Shown here one piece after another: positions 44,201-50,481 of a DNA stretch of 64,000 nucleotides. Positions within the stretch are counted from its first letter, which is position 1. Each line of letters begins with the position of its first letter. The position numbers and the translations under genes were made by a program. Under the pieces are notes generated by a model. It did no database searches and was not told where the DNA came from. It was given only the letters and a program-made list of their open reading frames with translations. This stretch comes from Diphasiastrum complanatum (lineage: Eukaryota > Streptophyta > Lycopodiopsida > Lycopodiales > Lycopodiaceae): contig CM055104.1 of the NCBI GenBank assembly GCA_029204225.1, positions 27,767,253 through 27,831,252 on the forward strand, in the 5' to 3' direction.

Positions 44201-45874
44201 TATATTATTATGCATAGCTTGTTTCTATATAATCCTATGCATGCCAAACATATGCTGGACAGAATATTATGAAAGTTTTGCAAGAATCTAGAATTGTCTA
44301 ATTATCATCAAGCTTTTGCTAACGATTATACATGTCATTATCAAATCTCAATGTAATCTCATGAAGTTCTTAACATTCGCCTCATTATAATATACCTATA
44401 TTAACCATAAATATTCAATGAGTCTTTACTTTACTCTGGACTCTGGAGTCCTAATAAAATGATGTCGTTTGGAGTTGAGCAATCTCTCTTCCTCATTGGC
44501 AAGATGTCACAAATGTGATCTGGTCAACTGATGTACTGTTTGGGCTCTCCATAACATTTGCATGCCGTATGCATTTTTTTATGTTGCATTTTATTTGTTG
44601 TATGCTTGACGTACTGATGTTTTATTCATTTTATCAAAAAAATTGTATCACCTATTTCAAGCTTTACATGATCGCATTTCTGACCTTTCAAGCTGACTTT
44701 GAATGTTATATACTTGAACCTCATAACTTTTCCGTGTCTGAACTAAACTTTTACGCAATTTGTTCATCGATTATCTGTCTAGTACTCCAGAGTCAATTGA
44801 TAGATTCTCTTGTTCATAATACGTTGGTCAAAACATCATTGACTTGTATATGTTTTGCAAGTTTTGTAATGTCTTTAAACATTTTATTTGATTTTGCCAA
44901 GTCCTTATTGACAAATTTGATGTGTCAAATGTGGCTAAATTTTGGACAATGATTGGTAAGTTTACAAGGTTCAAACTTCAGATGAGACAAACACTATCCA
45001 GCTTGTTACTTTATTCGATACGATGAAAGGTGGATTTATTTCTTGGCGGCATTTAGTGGCATCTATGGCAAGCTATCCATTTTAATTTCAAAACTTGGAA
45101 GTTACACTTTCAGCATATGTTATATAATTGAAAATTCAACATTGTGAGATTTGTATATTTAGCTTTCAAATAGATCCTTGCTTGCATATTACATATTTTA
45201 AAAGGGCATAGATTTTTGGCATGATTCAAGAAGCTTGTAAACATACTTTCACAAGTAAAAACCTCCTCTAACAATCCCCTTGCACATTTTTACTTGTGGT
45301 AAACTTAGAGGAATAAATCCATGCTATAGGCCACTACAGAAAGCTACAATCTGTTGAATATACAGCCTTTTGGTGATGTTCATGTGTTATGGCTCAAAAT
45401 AAAACATAATCAATCGTTTGTTACTTTCTTTTTACAGGTCCTGGCATTGCTGTCAGAGTTGGAAAAAGGTAAGCATTGAAGCATATATGTTTTCTTCTTG
45501 ACTTCATGTATGTACTTGTGATGCTAGTGCATGAAGAGCGTAATTTTTTTTTGCAAAACTAGTGATTTTTGTAAACGTGGAGTTGTGTTAGAAGATAGAA
45601 GAGTTAATTAACTAGTGACTCGGCATCTAGATAGACTAAAATCATCGTTGAAGAAACTTACCATTGTCCGCGTTAAATTGTAAATTGATGTGTATTTGGT
45701 TAATTTTATTTGTATGAATCTTTTTTGGCAAAGTTAAAATGAGTTTGTTTTGTCCTTTGACTTGCAGCTGTATGCTCTGTATCCTTCTCCCCATTTGGAA
45801 ATCTTCTAGCTGTAACAACCACAAACATTGTATTTGTAATTGAATTGATGGATATGCTACTCACTTACAAATAG
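10490..45874 (+). CDS. WD40-repeat protein, 11 exons over 35 kb (339 aa)
   Basis: The gene was assembled by joining exons 10490-10554, 10823-10904, 31739-31871, 32101-32240, 35467-35519, 35656-35761, 36325-36456, 36757-36816, 43755-43865, 45438-45468 and 45768-45874. Each intron is GT...AG, all phases agree, and the joined length is 1020 nt with one terminal TAG. The product shows seven WD40 blades, as expected for a complete beta-propeller: [25 protein letters not shown] to [16 protein letters not shown] to [18 protein letters not shown] to [17 protein letters not shown] to [27 protein letters not shown], and [16 protein letters not shown]40 propellers are generally protein-interaction scaffolds; the partner and pathway cannot be told from sequence. 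There is no signal peptide or membrane segment. The ATG at 10490 was chosen for its A at -3 and G at +4 and its distance from the TATA doublet. An in-frame ATG at 10427 would add 21 residues. Introns 2 and 8 are swollen by retroelements. Confidence 0.88.
10823..10904 (+). CDS. WD40 gene exon 2
   Basis: Acceptor TTGTTAG lies at 10816-10822. The exon encodes [19 protein letters not shown] and then NDCGEIE, the first propeller blade. The donor GAG|GTTTTT is weak but leaves phase 0, matching exon 3. The following intron is 20,834 bp. Confidence 0.8.
10905..11587 (+). other. 5' part of intron 2, before the retroelement cluster
   Basis: No further WD40 exon could be read here. Short frames at 11108-11290 and 11181-11375 have no recognised domain. 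The DNA is AT-rich with long T runs, as in plant introns. Confidence 0.5.
11588..12571 (-). repeat. 3' LTR of the old deleted gypsy element
   Basis: Read on the minus strand, the LTR begins TGTTACGTACCC at 12571, right after a polypurine tract, and runs to about 11588 (plus-strand TGCTACAACC). The 11588-11870 part is recognisably similar to the split old LTR at 17261-17424 plus 30022-30150 (shared phrases include CTACACAAGCTAGTT and TAGAGCTCCT). The length of about 984 bp depends on the 11588 end, set by this alignment. A (CT)n tract lies inside it. Confidence 0.65.
12127..12185. repeat. (CT)n microsatellite
   Basis: About 29 uninterrupted CT units inside the LTR at 11588-12571. The minus strand reads (GA)n. 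No other role is seen. Confidence 0.95.
12572..12584 (-). promoter_or_regulatory. Polypurine tract of the deleted gypsy element
   Basis: On the minus strand it reads AAGGGGGAGGGAA and abuts the LTR start TGTTACG. This is the plus-strand DNA priming site of LTR retrotransposons. It is almost the same as the tracts at 23571-23583 and 24304-24316 (AAGGGGGAGGGAG), so the three elements are related. Confidence 0.85.
12583..14510 (-). pseudogene. Gypsy gag-pol remnant with internal pol deletion
   Basis: Minus-strand order: the C-terminal half of gag with a CCHC knuckle [14 protein letters not shown] (14486-13914), an aspartic protease (13917-13579; [17 protein letters not shown]), then RT from 13552 ([60 protein letters not shown]). 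The YLDD catalytic pair reads LDN. The RT frame ends at SKCE (about 12670). It is followed directly by a chromodomain-like tail, [17 protein letters not shown], in another frame, which ends at the TAA at 12583-12585. RNase H and all of integrase are missing, about 2.3 kb compared with the intact relative at 18785-23572. The N-terminal part of gag is also missing beyond 14510. Confidence 0.87.
14511..17247. other. Uncharacterised 2.7 kb between gag remnant and old LTR
   Basis: Gag should lie here if the element were complete, but no gag homology is seen. A minus-strand frame at 16184-15936 (82 residues; [20 protein letters not shown] and following) is not recognised. GTCCGTTT C AAACGGAC (16223-16239) is a near-perfect palindrome in a stretch rich in TTTCAA/TTGAAA words. 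The DNA may be a decayed leader, a further insertion or both. Confidence 0.4.
17248..17259 (-). promoter_or_regulatory. Degenerate primer binding site of the old gypsy element
   Basis: On the minus strand it reads TGGTATCAATGC. It differs at two positions from TGGTATCAGAGC, the initiator tRNA-Met site used by the intact element at 17984-17995. It lies next to the old LTR end at 17261. This suggests that this LTR is a 5' LTR of an element whose body lies to the left. Confidence 0.55.
17261..17424 (-). repeat. Old gypsy LTR, left part (split by insertion)
   Basis: It starts TGTTACAATTCTATGG on the plus strand and aligns with 11588-11750 (TGCTACAACCCTATGG). It is cut at 17424 by the minus-strand chromovirus. 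The LTR resumes at 30022. The last five bases, GATGT (17420-17424), are the target-site duplication. Confidence 0.7.
17420..17424. repeat. Target-site duplication GATGT (left)
   Basis: GATGT directly precedes the left LTR end of the minus-strand chromovirus. The same five bases follow its right LTR end at 30022-30026. Confidence 0.9.
17425..17624 (-). repeat. 3' LTR of minus-strand chromovirus, distal part
   Basis: This 200-bp piece ends the LTR (plus-strand start TGTTAG) and matches 29675-29870 of the 5' LTR. It contains extra bases near 17431 (AGGTCTC). Its last five bases, GTCCC, are the duplication made by the plus-strand insertion. Confidence 0.9.
17620..17624. repeat. Target-site duplication GTCCC (left)
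   Basis: GTCCC lies directly before the 5' LTR of the plus-strand chromovirus. The identical five bases follow its 3' LTR at 24143-24147. Confidence 0.92.
17625..17982 (+). repeat. 5' LTR of the plus-strand chromovirus
   Basis: 358 bp with TGT...ACA ends. It opens with the 16-bp perfect palindrome GTTACGAGCTCGTAAC (17626-17641). A hairpin holding a G-box is at 17829-17857. A TATA-like CTATATCA is at about 17910-17917. U3 therefore fills most of the LTR and R/U5 is short. Confidence 0.94.
17829..17857. promoter_or_regulatory. G-box hairpin in the LTR
   Basis: GTCGGCCACGT (17829-17839) and ACGTGGCCGAC (17847-17857) are perfect reverse complements with a 7-nt loop. Inside lies the palindrome GCCACGTGGC (17844-17853) with the plant G-box CACGTG, a known bZIP/bHLH binding core. 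It is about 55 bp upstream of the TATA-like sequence. Regulation by it is inferred only. Confidence 0.55.
17984..17995 (+). promoter_or_regulatory. Primer binding site (initiator tRNA-Met type)
   Basis: TGGTATCAGAGC lies one base after the 5' LTR end. This is the standard plant LTR-retrotransposon sequence complementary to the 3' end of initiator methionine tRNA, which primes minus-strand DNA synthesis. Confidence 0.93.
17996..18784 (+). other. Untranslated leader of the chromovirus
   Basis: 789 bp between the primer site and the gag start. The palindrome CAGCGCTG occurs at 18172, 18263 and 18354, exactly 91 bp apart, in weakly similar 91-bp units. Variants (CAGCGAG) follow near 18447 and 18538. 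Packaging and RNA dimerisation signals usually lie in this region of LTR elements, but none has been shown here. Confidence 0.6.
18785..23572 (+). CDS. Gag-pol polyprotein of a chromovirus, 1595 aa
   Basis: This single frame encodes all the proteins for retrotransposition. Order with rough residues: gag (about 140-270), CCHC knuckle [14 protein letters not shown] (about 345), aspartic protease [17 protein letters not shown] (about 435), RT (about 640-870; [26 protein letters not shown]), RNase H (about 920-1050; [14 protein letters not shown]), integrase zinc finger (about 1175-1225; CQKCQVNKA), integrase core D-D-E ([25 protein letters not shown]) and a C-terminal chromodomain (about 1540-1590; [16 protein letters not shown]). 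The chromodomain, absent from most non-chromovirus gypsy clades, is thought to steer integration to chromatin. Oddities: the conserved RT block reads PFVLTNAP where relatives here have PFGLTNAP, and the integrase reads TTDHPQ where the relative at 24315-29001 has TTDHHPQ. These may weaken activity. The first ATG after the leader was chosen as the start. Confidence 0.97.
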   Translation: MTTPQGPDQPPERGFDELETKALAYRKGKEPMEVEEQEQFAEELDELVTKEQFLQLVTEVDELKLALANFKSSVDDSFAELKNLILSSAKGSLPSTSQLSPSPLPSVLGETLRSHPSVFKDLKPPTFNGEEKDRNADILQTFLSKWKNIHALKQTPDHLQAIEASLSLGPMAYKWWLNLQETGQTPRSWKAFEEAFLREFLPENELDRAWEAWERTVMDKSLIQYISQYREAILKIKNMDDYQKIRGFVRGLKDEYKVEVQRNSPTTLEQALRYAQIYDDSVGRKRARQQPLSEQLPQKDFQFKKKFLKRKKEDKFKGEAPQKRPSLIQPLKPDDFEKAKQERLCFVCMGKGHTVRQCPKGPFTKKDKKDKKQVHLVQTVCFPSDSAASEIKVYHEDHEHCCQLSSAMLARPFSFGPHDLVRMHGKVGNQLVRVMVDDGATHNFINHTLVKKLKLLEVPSQHRYIVSLAKGEDKKIWETMVSKLNLGIQGYQDEINFQIMHLDRTDIVLGRDWLYSLGPSLHRNYQENTLSFQHKGREIQLHGEHDVPNSPMVCSSELCQLIGDEDHQVFLCDFQFIPEVSISSSIQQKISKLETLLSKFKDVFPEDLPHGLPPSREVDHVINLVPGTAPVSKPPYRVSRTEDEEITRQLTDYLGKGQIQTSSSPWASPVLLVKKKEGSLRLCVDYRALNKVTIKNKYPMPRADELFDQLDGAKFFSKIDLRSGYHQVRIKSEDVSKTAFRTRHGHYEFKVMPFVLTNAPATFMTLMNSVLRPYLGKFVVVFLDDILVYSKTRKEHLKHLRKVFRLLRKHKLYAKQSKCEFFVEEVAYLGHIISSDGIKMDPNKVKAILSWLRPQNILELQIFLGLAGYYRRFVKEYAQIAVPMTNLLKGKGKEFIWESAQQESFDALKTALATAPVLKVVDPNQPFVVETDASDFAVGAVLTQGGRPVAFESKKLEPAQTRYSAYEKELFSIVHALKTWRHYLYGANFEVLTDHESLRYLCNQPELRGRKARWAELMQEFDMSIRYRRGKFNTVADALSRMPMINELSFTQIRNELLESLRGKCQHDAFFSIIWNSVQNRQLQTPEPVPEAGASSSKNTAASVEDDDESEYTSSDDVEDSEPVLPKQTPVVEGQLTQGFKWKQYSIQDEYLLYRDRVCVPNSEDYRQQVLYECHDNPSAGHPGLQKTYELLRRQFFWPSMKKDVHQYVTSCQKCQVNKAERLKAGGLLHPLEIPAGKWESISMDFIVGLPKTQKGNDAIWVTVDRLTKMAHFIPTKTTVRAPELARLFVDGLFKLYGLPSGIVSDRDSKFTGNFWKAVFHHLHTKLNMSTTDHPQTDGQTERVNQVLEDMLRAYVSKRQTNWEEYLSILEFAYNSTKHSATGYSPFMLMYGFQPRSPTTVGFKQEKVEAARNFLEDLNQMIEHAKRSIRQSQDRARHYADPHRRDVQFSTGEKVYLRVPVDSKTLKSGVCAKLSPRYCGPFTISRRLGEVTYELELPHSSKVFPVFHVSQLRKALTRSDNLVGDSVLVLPLDPQQPPHEPEEILDSRETQTRHTLYREYLVKWNDQPVENATWERGSVLRKIFPDFVLEDQDGS
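23571..23583 (+). promoter_or_regulatory. Polypurine tract
   Basis: AAGGGGGAGGGAG overlaps the gag-pol stop codon (TAA at 23570-23572) and abuts the 3' LTR. It primes plus-strand DNA synthesis. Confidence 0.93.
23584..24142 (+). repeat. 3' LTR with internal 201-bp tandem duplication
   Basis: 559 bp, against 358 bp in the 5' LTR. The whole difference is a tandem copy: 23733-23933 and 23934-24134 are the two units, nearly identical (one visible change is GACGTGCAG against GACTTGCAG). Each unit carries the G-box hairpin and the TATA-like sequence. The LTR ends TCTATTACA, followed by the GTCCC duplication. Confidence 0.93.
24143..24147. repeat. Target-site duplication GTCCC (right)
   Basis: Identical to 17620-17624. 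It marks the insertion point inside the LTR of the older minus-strand element. Confidence 0.92.
24148..24303 (-). repeat. 3' LTR of minus-strand chromovirus, proximal part
   Basis: Read on the minus strand it starts TGTTGCGAGCACGTAACC at 24303, next to the polypurine tract. It continues at 17624 after the inserted element. With 17425-17624 it makes 356 bp, close to the 347-bp 5' LTR at 29675-30021. Confidence 0.9.
24304..24316 (-). promoter_or_regulatory. Polypurine tract of the minus-strand chromovirus
   Basis: On the minus strand it reads AAGGGGGAGGGAG, identical to the tract of the plus-strand relative. It overlaps the ancestral stop codon. Confidence 0.9.
24315..29001 (-). pseudogene. 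Broken gag-pol of the minus-strand chromovirus
   Basis: Closely similar to the intact polyprotein at 18785-23572, but broken. The ATG is at 29001-28999 and codon 5 is a stop. Surviving frames are 28907-28362 (gag), 28048-27398 (knuckle [14 protein letters not shown] and protease), 27355-26939 and 26913-26353 (RT), 26237-25422 (RNase H, start of integrase), 25425-24841 (integrase core) and 24840-24466 (integrase C-terminal part). Stops lie near 28976, 28370, 28220, 28030, 26316 and 24842. The RT motif reads FLDGILVYS, so one catalytic Asp is lost. In the integrase about 28 residues around the second catalytic Asp are deleted (ARLFV joined to [10 protein letters not shown]). The chromodomain is frameshifted. 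It cannot move on its own. Confidence 0.95.
29662..29673 (-). promoter_or_regulatory. Primer binding site of the minus-strand chromovirus
   Basis: On the minus strand it reads TGGTATCAGAGC, the initiator tRNA-Met site, one base from the 5' LTR end at 29675. Confidence 0.92.
29675..30021 (-). repeat. 5' LTR of minus-strand chromovirus
   Basis: 347 bp. On the minus strand it starts TGTTATGAGCATGTAACC and ends CTGTGTCTAACA. It is clearly related to the LTR of the plus-strand element but diverged: the opening palindrome and the G-box hairpin are both imperfect here. Confidence 0.92.
30022..30026. repeat. Target-site duplication GATGT (right)
   Basis: Identical to 17420-17424. It closes the minus-strand chromovirus insertion. 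Confidence 0.9.
30022..30150 (-). repeat. Old gypsy LTR, right part
   Basis: Continues the LTR interrupted at 17424. It shares CTACACAAGCTAGTT, TAGAGCTCCT and ATTGTCCTCA with 11786-11850 of the other old LTR. The right end is not clear and may extend to about 30215. Confidence 0.6.
30460..30870 (-). pseudogene. Degraded gypsy reverse transcriptase fragment
   Basis: Minus-strand reading in several frames gives [42 protein letters not shown] and [11 protein letters not shown], which are RT blocks in the right order. The catalytic LDD is LDY. Fainter connection-domain homology runs to about 30380. It may belong to the same old family as 12583-14510 but is a separate copy. Nothing else of it is recognisable. 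Confidence 0.75.
30871..31738 (+). other. 3' part of intron 2
   Basis: No domain is readable. A 97-residue minus-strand frame (31325-31032) is not recognised. The end has the T-rich run and TTTTTACCAG acceptor of the WD40 gene. Confidence 0.5.
31739..31871 (+). CDS. WD40 gene exon 3
   Basis: Encodes the end of blade 1 ([11 protein letters not shown]) and the start of blade 2 ([10 protein letters not shown], then NVIVSC). Acceptor TTACCAG ends at 31738 and the donor GTATAA is at 31872. It leaves one base, which with the AT of exon 4 makes Asp. Confidence 0.85.
32101..32240 (+). CDS. WD40 gene exon 4
   Basis: Encodes [20 protein letters not shown] and [20 protein letters not shown], typical WD40 strands. 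Acceptor TTGAAG ends at 32100; the donor AAG|GTTGAA is at 32241. Ends in phase 0. Confidence 0.88.
32241..35466 (+). other. Intron 4 of the WD40 gene (3.2 kb)
   Basis: No exon, transposon domain or repeat could be identified. Short frames such as 32258-32578 and the minus-strand 33665-33378 lack recognisable features. The intron is AT-rich. Confidence 0.55.
35467..35519 (+). CDS. WD40 gene exon 5
   Basis: Encodes [17 protein letters not shown], the end of blade 3. Acceptor TCTTGCAG and donor GTATGT are both strong. Ends two bases into a Gly codon that exon 6 completes. Confidence 0.9.
35656..35761 (+). CDS. WD40 gene exon 6
   Basis: Encodes [20 protein letters not shown] and [11 protein letters not shown], a near-consensus WD40 blade with the GH and WD-type core. 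Acceptor GAGTTGCAG, donor GTAGGT. Phase 0. Confidence 0.93.
36325..36456 (+). CDS. WD40 gene exon 7
   Basis: Starts [20 protein letters not shown], giving the WD dipeptide of blade 4, and ends [13 protein letters not shown] in blade 5. Acceptor CCTGTAG, donor GTCCTT. 132 bp, phase 0. Confidence 0.92.
36757..36816 (+). CDS. WD40 gene exon 8
   Basis: Encodes [20 protein letters not shown], which ends blade 5. Acceptor GTTGAAAG ends at 36756 and donor GTAATC is at 36817. It keeps phase 0. The exact acceptor is the least certain in the gene, since AG at 36758-36759 would also fit the frame. Confidence 0.75.
36817..37440 (+). other. Intron 8, first part
   Basis: No recognisable gene or element. 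Two related phrases near 36895 and 37030 (GATTACTATATG and GGTTGCTATATTCAACATAACACAAGG, abridged) hint at an old direct duplication of about 130 bp. Confidence 0.4.
37441..37900 (-). mobile_element. LINE endonuclease fragment
   Basis: A minus-strand frame from about 37900 reads [14 protein letters not shown] and then [14 protein letters not shown]. These match the C-terminal end of an apurinic-like LINE endonuclease (the SDH motif), followed by a linker with [17 protein letters not shown]. The frame ends at 37441. It lies downstream, not upstream, of the RT piece at 37905-40300 on the same strand, so it belongs to a different LINE copy. Confidence 0.7.
37905..40300 (-). mobile_element. LINE fragment: reverse transcriptase, zinc-binding C-terminus, 3' tail
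   Basis: Minus strand. Frame 40263-39733 carries RT blocks ([62 protein letters not shown]). After a frameshift near 39740 the catalytic YADDVILLS is reached and frame 39736-39077 continues ([15 protein letters not shown]). From about 39060 to 38470 further frames read to a zinc-binding motif (ICQRC...HFICRC). The 3' region has AATAAAG near 37935 and a (TTTC)n tail (to about 37908), a likely poly(A) signal and LINE-type tail. The 5' part with the endonuclease is missing. Frameshifts make it inactive. It lies in intron 8 of the WD40 gene, antisense. Confidence 0.88.
38137..38227. repeat. (GA)n microsatellite
   Basis: About 45 pure GA units inside the 3' untranslated part of the LINE at 37905-40300. 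Open frames through it, which read only Arg/Glu or Ser/Leu, are artefacts. Confidence 0.96.
40301..40620. repeat. GC-richer patch with palindrome and CAGCAGGGCAG repeats
   Basis: CTGTCCCTGCAGGGACAG (40342-40359) is an 18-bp perfect palindrome, and half copies (CAGGGACAGTGAT, GCTGTCCCTG) surround it. From 40501 to 40580 the word CAGCAGGGCAG(CG) recurs at least four times. The base composition differs from the AT-rich surroundings. No coding function was recognised. Confidence 0.6.
40833..41008. repeat. Tandem duplication, 88-bp unit
   Basis: The unit starting GTGTGTGAGG at 40833 is repeated from 40921 with few changes (ACCGGTAAAG against ACCCGTAAAG). The end of each copy reads CACCATGTAGAAATGGT. 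It lies in intron 8. Confidence 0.85.
41009..43754 (+). other. Intron 8, last part
   Basis: No exon or transposon domain was recognised. Minus-strand frame 41629-41366 (87 residues; [20 protein letters not shown]) and plus-strand frame 42483-42671 are unassigned. Confidence 0.45.
43755..43865 (+). CDS. WD40 gene exon 9
   Basis: Encodes [20 protein letters not shown] and [17 protein letters not shown], blade 6. Acceptor GTGTGCAG ends at 43754 and donor GTATTG is at 43866. 111 bp, phase 0. Confidence 0.92.
43866..45437 (+). other. Intron 9 of the WD40 gene (1.6 kb)
   Basis: AT-rich with no recognised feature. The 145-residue frame at 44515-44952 is hydrophobic and compositionally biased, and looks like chance. 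Confidence 0.6.
45438..45468 (+). CDS. WD40 gene exon 10 (31 bp)
   Basis: A very short exon encoding [10 protein letters not shown] plus one base. Acceptor TTTTTACAG and donor GTAAGC are strong. The phase (1) matches exon 11. Confidence 0.85.
45768..45874 (+). CDS. WD40 gene exon 11 and stop
   Basis: Completes an Ala codon, then encodes [19 protein letters not shown], the start of blade 7, and a hydrophobic end ([15 protein letters not shown]) before TAG (45872-45874). Acceptor ACTTGCAG is strong. The last 15 residues are less typical of a WD40 strand, so a further 3' exon is possible. Confidence 0.82.
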
Positions 45875-46339
45875 CTTTTGAGGCATATTCCTTTTTGCTC
45901 AAAATCATATTATTTATTCTATCAATCTAAAGGTGGATGATGATTGATTTATGTACATTTGGAGTATCTTAAAGATGACGTGGACCATTTCTTAAACACG
46001 GCTTATTGATACTAACATACACCCTATCTTATGAAAACAGTCTCTTCAATGTTCATAGTGGCAGTGTTTTTAGTAGTGAGTCATGATGATGACATGTATT
46101 TCGTCTACCCAAGGGTATCTATGCACATGCCCTCTCAATCAACGATTCTTTGATTAATGAATATGGAATGAGCTACCATGATCAAATTTGTTGGCATGAG
46201 TTGTGTTGGTTAGCTAAGATTTTTTGTTTTTTGAACTCCATATCATTGTTACGATTTAAATCCTTTGACTTTTGTCATTGCATGTATATTTACTGTGAGC
46301 TTTATTTTACGATCTCAAATTTGTGAATTTGAAGATATT

Positions 46340-46540
46340 CCAATCTCCTAAGTAGGTATATGTTGATATTGTATACCACATTTAGATTGAAAACAATTAG
46401 TTCGCTAAACTATGTACTCAAAAAAGTATTCATTGCTTACCAATCTCCTAAATGGATATTTGTTGGCATTGTATGCCACCTTTAGATTGAAAACAATTAG
46501 TTCATGAAAATATTTACTAAAAAAGTCTTTATTGGTTAAT
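46340..46540. repeat. Diverged tandem duplication, about 100-bp unit
   Basis: CCAATCTCCTAA starts at 46340 and again at 46440. Both copies contain TTTAGATTGAAAACAATTAG and end with an AAAAAGT run. Divergence is about 15 percent by eye, so the duplication is old. Confidence 0.8.
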
Positions 46541-47058
46541 GATGTCTAACACATCATTTCACATTAGATCTCAACATTGTTGCACAACATTTCAGAACGC
46601 TTACACATATTAACATTGTTTCAAAAAATGGTGTGTTTCATTTCACATGCAATGTTTGTCTTCAACTTTGGTTTAAAGCAAATGTGGATGTGCTACACCA
46701 TAAACACTATTATATTTCAATTTGGAGTTGTGTAGAGATAGATATGACCATTTAAAGTTTCTTTTATATGGTGTTGATAATCAATGTTGAGACTATATTG
46801 GGTTTTTTTATAAACTCAATCCATACACCCAATGAAAATTTTGCAAACCCTCTTAAATACCAATGTAAAAATGAGCTAGCTTTCATATCAAAGAAAAAGT
46901 AGCCAATTTAATATTGTTTGATCTACTTATGGACCAATAAATGTATAATTGTTTGACATGCACTTCAGTGCACACATGTAACAATGTGTGTAAAGAAGAA
47001 TGAATCAGTTTTGTAGAATGCAATGCAAGAATGCCACACTTCCATGCAATTTTGAGAG

Positions 47059-47061
<3 letters not shown>

Positions 47062-47125
<64 letters not shown>
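47062..47125. repeat. Compound (TG)n(GA)n microsatellite
   Basis: About 15 TG units are followed directly by about 17 GA units. Confidence 0.95.
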
Positions 47126-47127
<2 letters not shown>

Positions 47128-48929
47128 CTTATTAAGTTTTTATGCTTGTAAATAATTGTAATATTGCTTCCTATTGTTTTTTCATTCAACTATGCATATC
47201 ACTATTGGATCTAGTGTAAGAAAACATGGAAAATGTTTGAGCCCTTCTACTCTTTGCTACAAATTGCTTGCCTGTCCTCTTTCTCATTTATTTCATGGCT
47301 GATTTTTTTTTAAATAATTTGAATTTATTTTAAGATCCATAATATGAGTTCTATGCCCTACTACTACATTGGGTCACTGTGCAAAAATTAGAAGAAAAAT
47401 AAACAAGAAGCAACACAAGGTAAACATAAAAGAGAGAAAATGTATCTAGCCTCAAAAAAATCAGAGTTTCAACAAAATGAAATAAATCATTTATGTAAAA
47501 TGCATTTCCTCTTTAGATCACACACAAATAAGATGCGACACAGCTCTTGGTGATCTTCAATTCACGAGCTACTCCCATTAATCTTTCACCTTCTCCATTA
47601 GAACAATACAATTCCACACTTTGTACTCACAAATAGATCATTCAAGAAGCTCTAGAGTATTCTAAAATGAATCGAAATACTTGTGCAAAGGTTTGCATGC
47701 ATCTCATCCTTTGAACATGCATTACCCTTGATGGAAGTATCATAAAGCTTCTAATTTAGTCTTATACTAAACACTTTTGCACTATTTCATAACAATTTTT
47801 GACAACGTAACATCATATAACTTAATAAGATGTTTCTTTTGGAGAATTCTAGTTGTGAATGCAATCTTTATATTCAAATGATGTACTCTCCAATTGATTC
47901 ATAAGGTTGGATTTAAATAAACTCAATTGATTAGTCATTCCAATATTGATTCAACCTAAAGCATTTTGTAGATTCAATCAAGAAATAAGCTGATCTTACA
48001 TGCTCATTTGGAGTTAAGTCCAAGCTCTACGTCGAGGTATGTTGAGCAATGTTAATGGAAACATTGATGTTCAATGTTTCTTTTATTTGTCCAAGTCACA
48101 AGCATCATGTGTTCAATCCAATTCCAATAAAAGCATTTTTGAACCTTGGAAGTCTAGAAGTATAACTACAACATATGTTAATGAAATTTTATCCTATTCG
48201 ATCCATGAAAAACATATAGATATAGATTTAGTGATTCTCCATATATTGTGATTCATATTTACTTTTTTTTTAAATATAAATAGAATCAATATGAAACCTA
48301 CTAAATTTTTGTTTCTCTAATGTACTCGTCTTTATTATCCTTAATCACAATAACATAAAACCTTTACTTGATATCCAATGTACACCATTGATAATCTCTC
48401 CTCTATGTATCATATTAATGAAGTGTAATTACAACTAATTAGGTTTCATGGTTAATTATTTCATTAGAATCTTCATCAATTTAGAAACTTTGGCCGAAAT
48501 CATATTGTAATTTTGTGTTGCCTTATCTATTTGTATACATAATCATTTATTTAACTATTGACATGGTCATTTGACATTAATAAACATGCACATATGAGAC
48601 CCAAAAATATAATCAATATAAGTTAGTGCTAGATTTTACGCCTTATTGATACCTTCAATAAGCTATGTGCAATAATGACCATTGGTCACATTTATTTATT
48701 GATCAAAAGGTAGTCTATTTAAAAAATGCAGGTAGATGACTACCTTGGAAACACGTTACTTTATTGTTATAGTTTACTTTCATCTAGATTATGTTTTTAT
48801 TTTGTGACTAGCATTGAAGTATGATTGGCAACTCCAAAAAACAAAAACTACATACTTGATTATCCACCAAACACTATTGTTTTGAACAAATTATAATCAT
48901 TTTTTTTTCTCCTGAAGAAAACTGACCGT

Positions 48930-50040
48930 AGATTAAGGACTTTTTACAAAATACATGAAAGCGACAGAACTTACAAAGACATAAGCTTATCAGCCTCATT
49001 AAAGAGGAGTAGAGGAGAGATTAAAAAATCATCATTCTCAAATTCTCTACTATTCCTATCGAACCAAATGTTCCAAAATGTTGTAATTCTGATACATTGC
49101 CAGTAGGAATTAACCTTATCATCATCAAATGCGATATCATTCAACAAAAGGTCTAAGTGGCCAAATCTCTTGAACCTGGCATGGAAGCGAGCAATAAAAA
49201 GGTCAGTCACCAACTTCCAAAGAGGAGCATAATAATGAAAGAAAAAGTGAGTCACATCCTCATCAAATTTTTTGCATTTAGAGCAGGTATGTGACACATC
49301 CCCTCTGTAATTGGCACGGTCAAGCAAAGAGAGCTGAAGGATCATCAAAGAGAAAATTCTAAGTTTACTTGTTCTGATTTTGTGGGTTCGACGGAATCTA
49401 GATTTCCAAAGATGGGAGGGATCAGAAACATTCCACTTAGAGTTGTACCAAGAGAAAGTAAAATTTGATTCTTTGGTGGCAGAAAAGACAGAGGAGTAAG
49501 AAATTTTGCCAGCCTTGTTGAGGGCCTTAAAAAGCTAGATATTGCCACAATCAGAGGGGGTAGAAGTAGACAAAAGGCCAAGGTCACTGTGAGAGAAGGC
49601 ATAGGAGAGAAGTTGGTTTCTCAAGTGGAAAGGCCTAAATTCATCTTGAGACGAGAGAGGTTGAGGGAGAGAAGGTAGAGCGGGTGAATTCAAGAAAGTA
49701 AGAATGAGTAATATTGCTATCCAAAGAAGGGAGGAAAGCCATCATCATCAGAGTCCAAGGTTGGGGAGAGGAGAAATTAGAATGAATATGTCTAAAAAGA
49801 AGACTGAGAGAGAAGGTTGAGGGATCGAGAAGTCCTAGACCCCCTAGTTCTTTAGGGGCCGTGCAAATGTCCAAGTTCAAGAAGCTAGCCCTGTTATTCC
49901 AAAGGGATTAAAAAAATTATTTAGCAATAGAGAGATCATAAGAAGGAGGAAGGAACCAAATAAAGAGAAAGTGAGTAAAGTAAGAGGAAATAATATGTTT
50001 AAGAACAATGAGAATAATCATATTTTCATCCTCAATATTC
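48930..50040 (-). mobile_element. L1-type LINE 3' fragment (RT end and zf-RVT domain)
   Basis: Minus-strand frames 49880-49641 (CTAPKELGGLGLLDPSTFSL, the typical end of a plant LINE RT), 49602-49345 (SYSSVFSATKESNFTF, then LWKSRFRRTHKI) and 49348-48971 (CSKCKKFDEDVTHFFFH, then FWNIWFDRNSREFE) together form the RT C-terminus and the zinc-binding domain found at the end of plant L1 polyproteins. The expected last Cys of HFFFHC reads Tyr. Frameshifts separate the pieces. Fainter homology runs to about 50040. No catalytic RT core is present. Confidence 0.82.
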
Positions 50041-50481
50041 ATGGTTAAAACAATGTTGTTGGTGGTCTCTCCAAAATTCTCCAAGGGTTAATCATAAGAG
50101 TTTCTTCATGAACCATGCTAAATATAAAGAAGGAAATTGATAAAAGATGTAAAACAAAACAATATTGTAGAAGAATGATGAAAACACATGTTGAAACCAA
50201 GAGATGGAAAACAAGCAGTAACCACTAGAAAGAAACGAAATAGTAGCACAATTAGATTTGATTTACAAAAGATGCCTGTAAGGGCATTGACTCCACTGGA
50301 TGTCAAATGATCAGTGCATGGGAATCCTAAGTTAATCTACTTATAGTCCCACAGAAGAAAGCCGCTATTTTGATAGTATGTGTCAGATTTTCTAATTAAC
50401 AGTATCGAAAAAAATATACAAAGGATCAGATTCATACAAAGGGTCGGATTTATTAGACCCGATCCGATCCGCGATCCAGGG
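50041..50481. other. Intergenic, nothing recognised
   Basis: AT-rich with only short unsupported frames. Near 50440-50600 the words GATCCGAT and GGGTCGAAAAA recur in both orientations. Confidence 0.5.

Larger units (their letters stand above)
45875..48929. other. Downstream of the WD40 gene, no further gene
   Basis: AT-rich DNA without domain homology. It includes the tandem duplication at 46340-46540 and the microsatellite at 47062-47125. The small frames (for example 48039-48251) are not supported. Confidence 0.55.

Noticed and set aside
44515-44952. 145-residue frame in intron 9 considered as a membrane protein.
   Set aside because: It is rich in Phe, Leu, Cys and Ile as any AT-rich chance frame would be, has no start context and lies within an intron between two well-supported exons.
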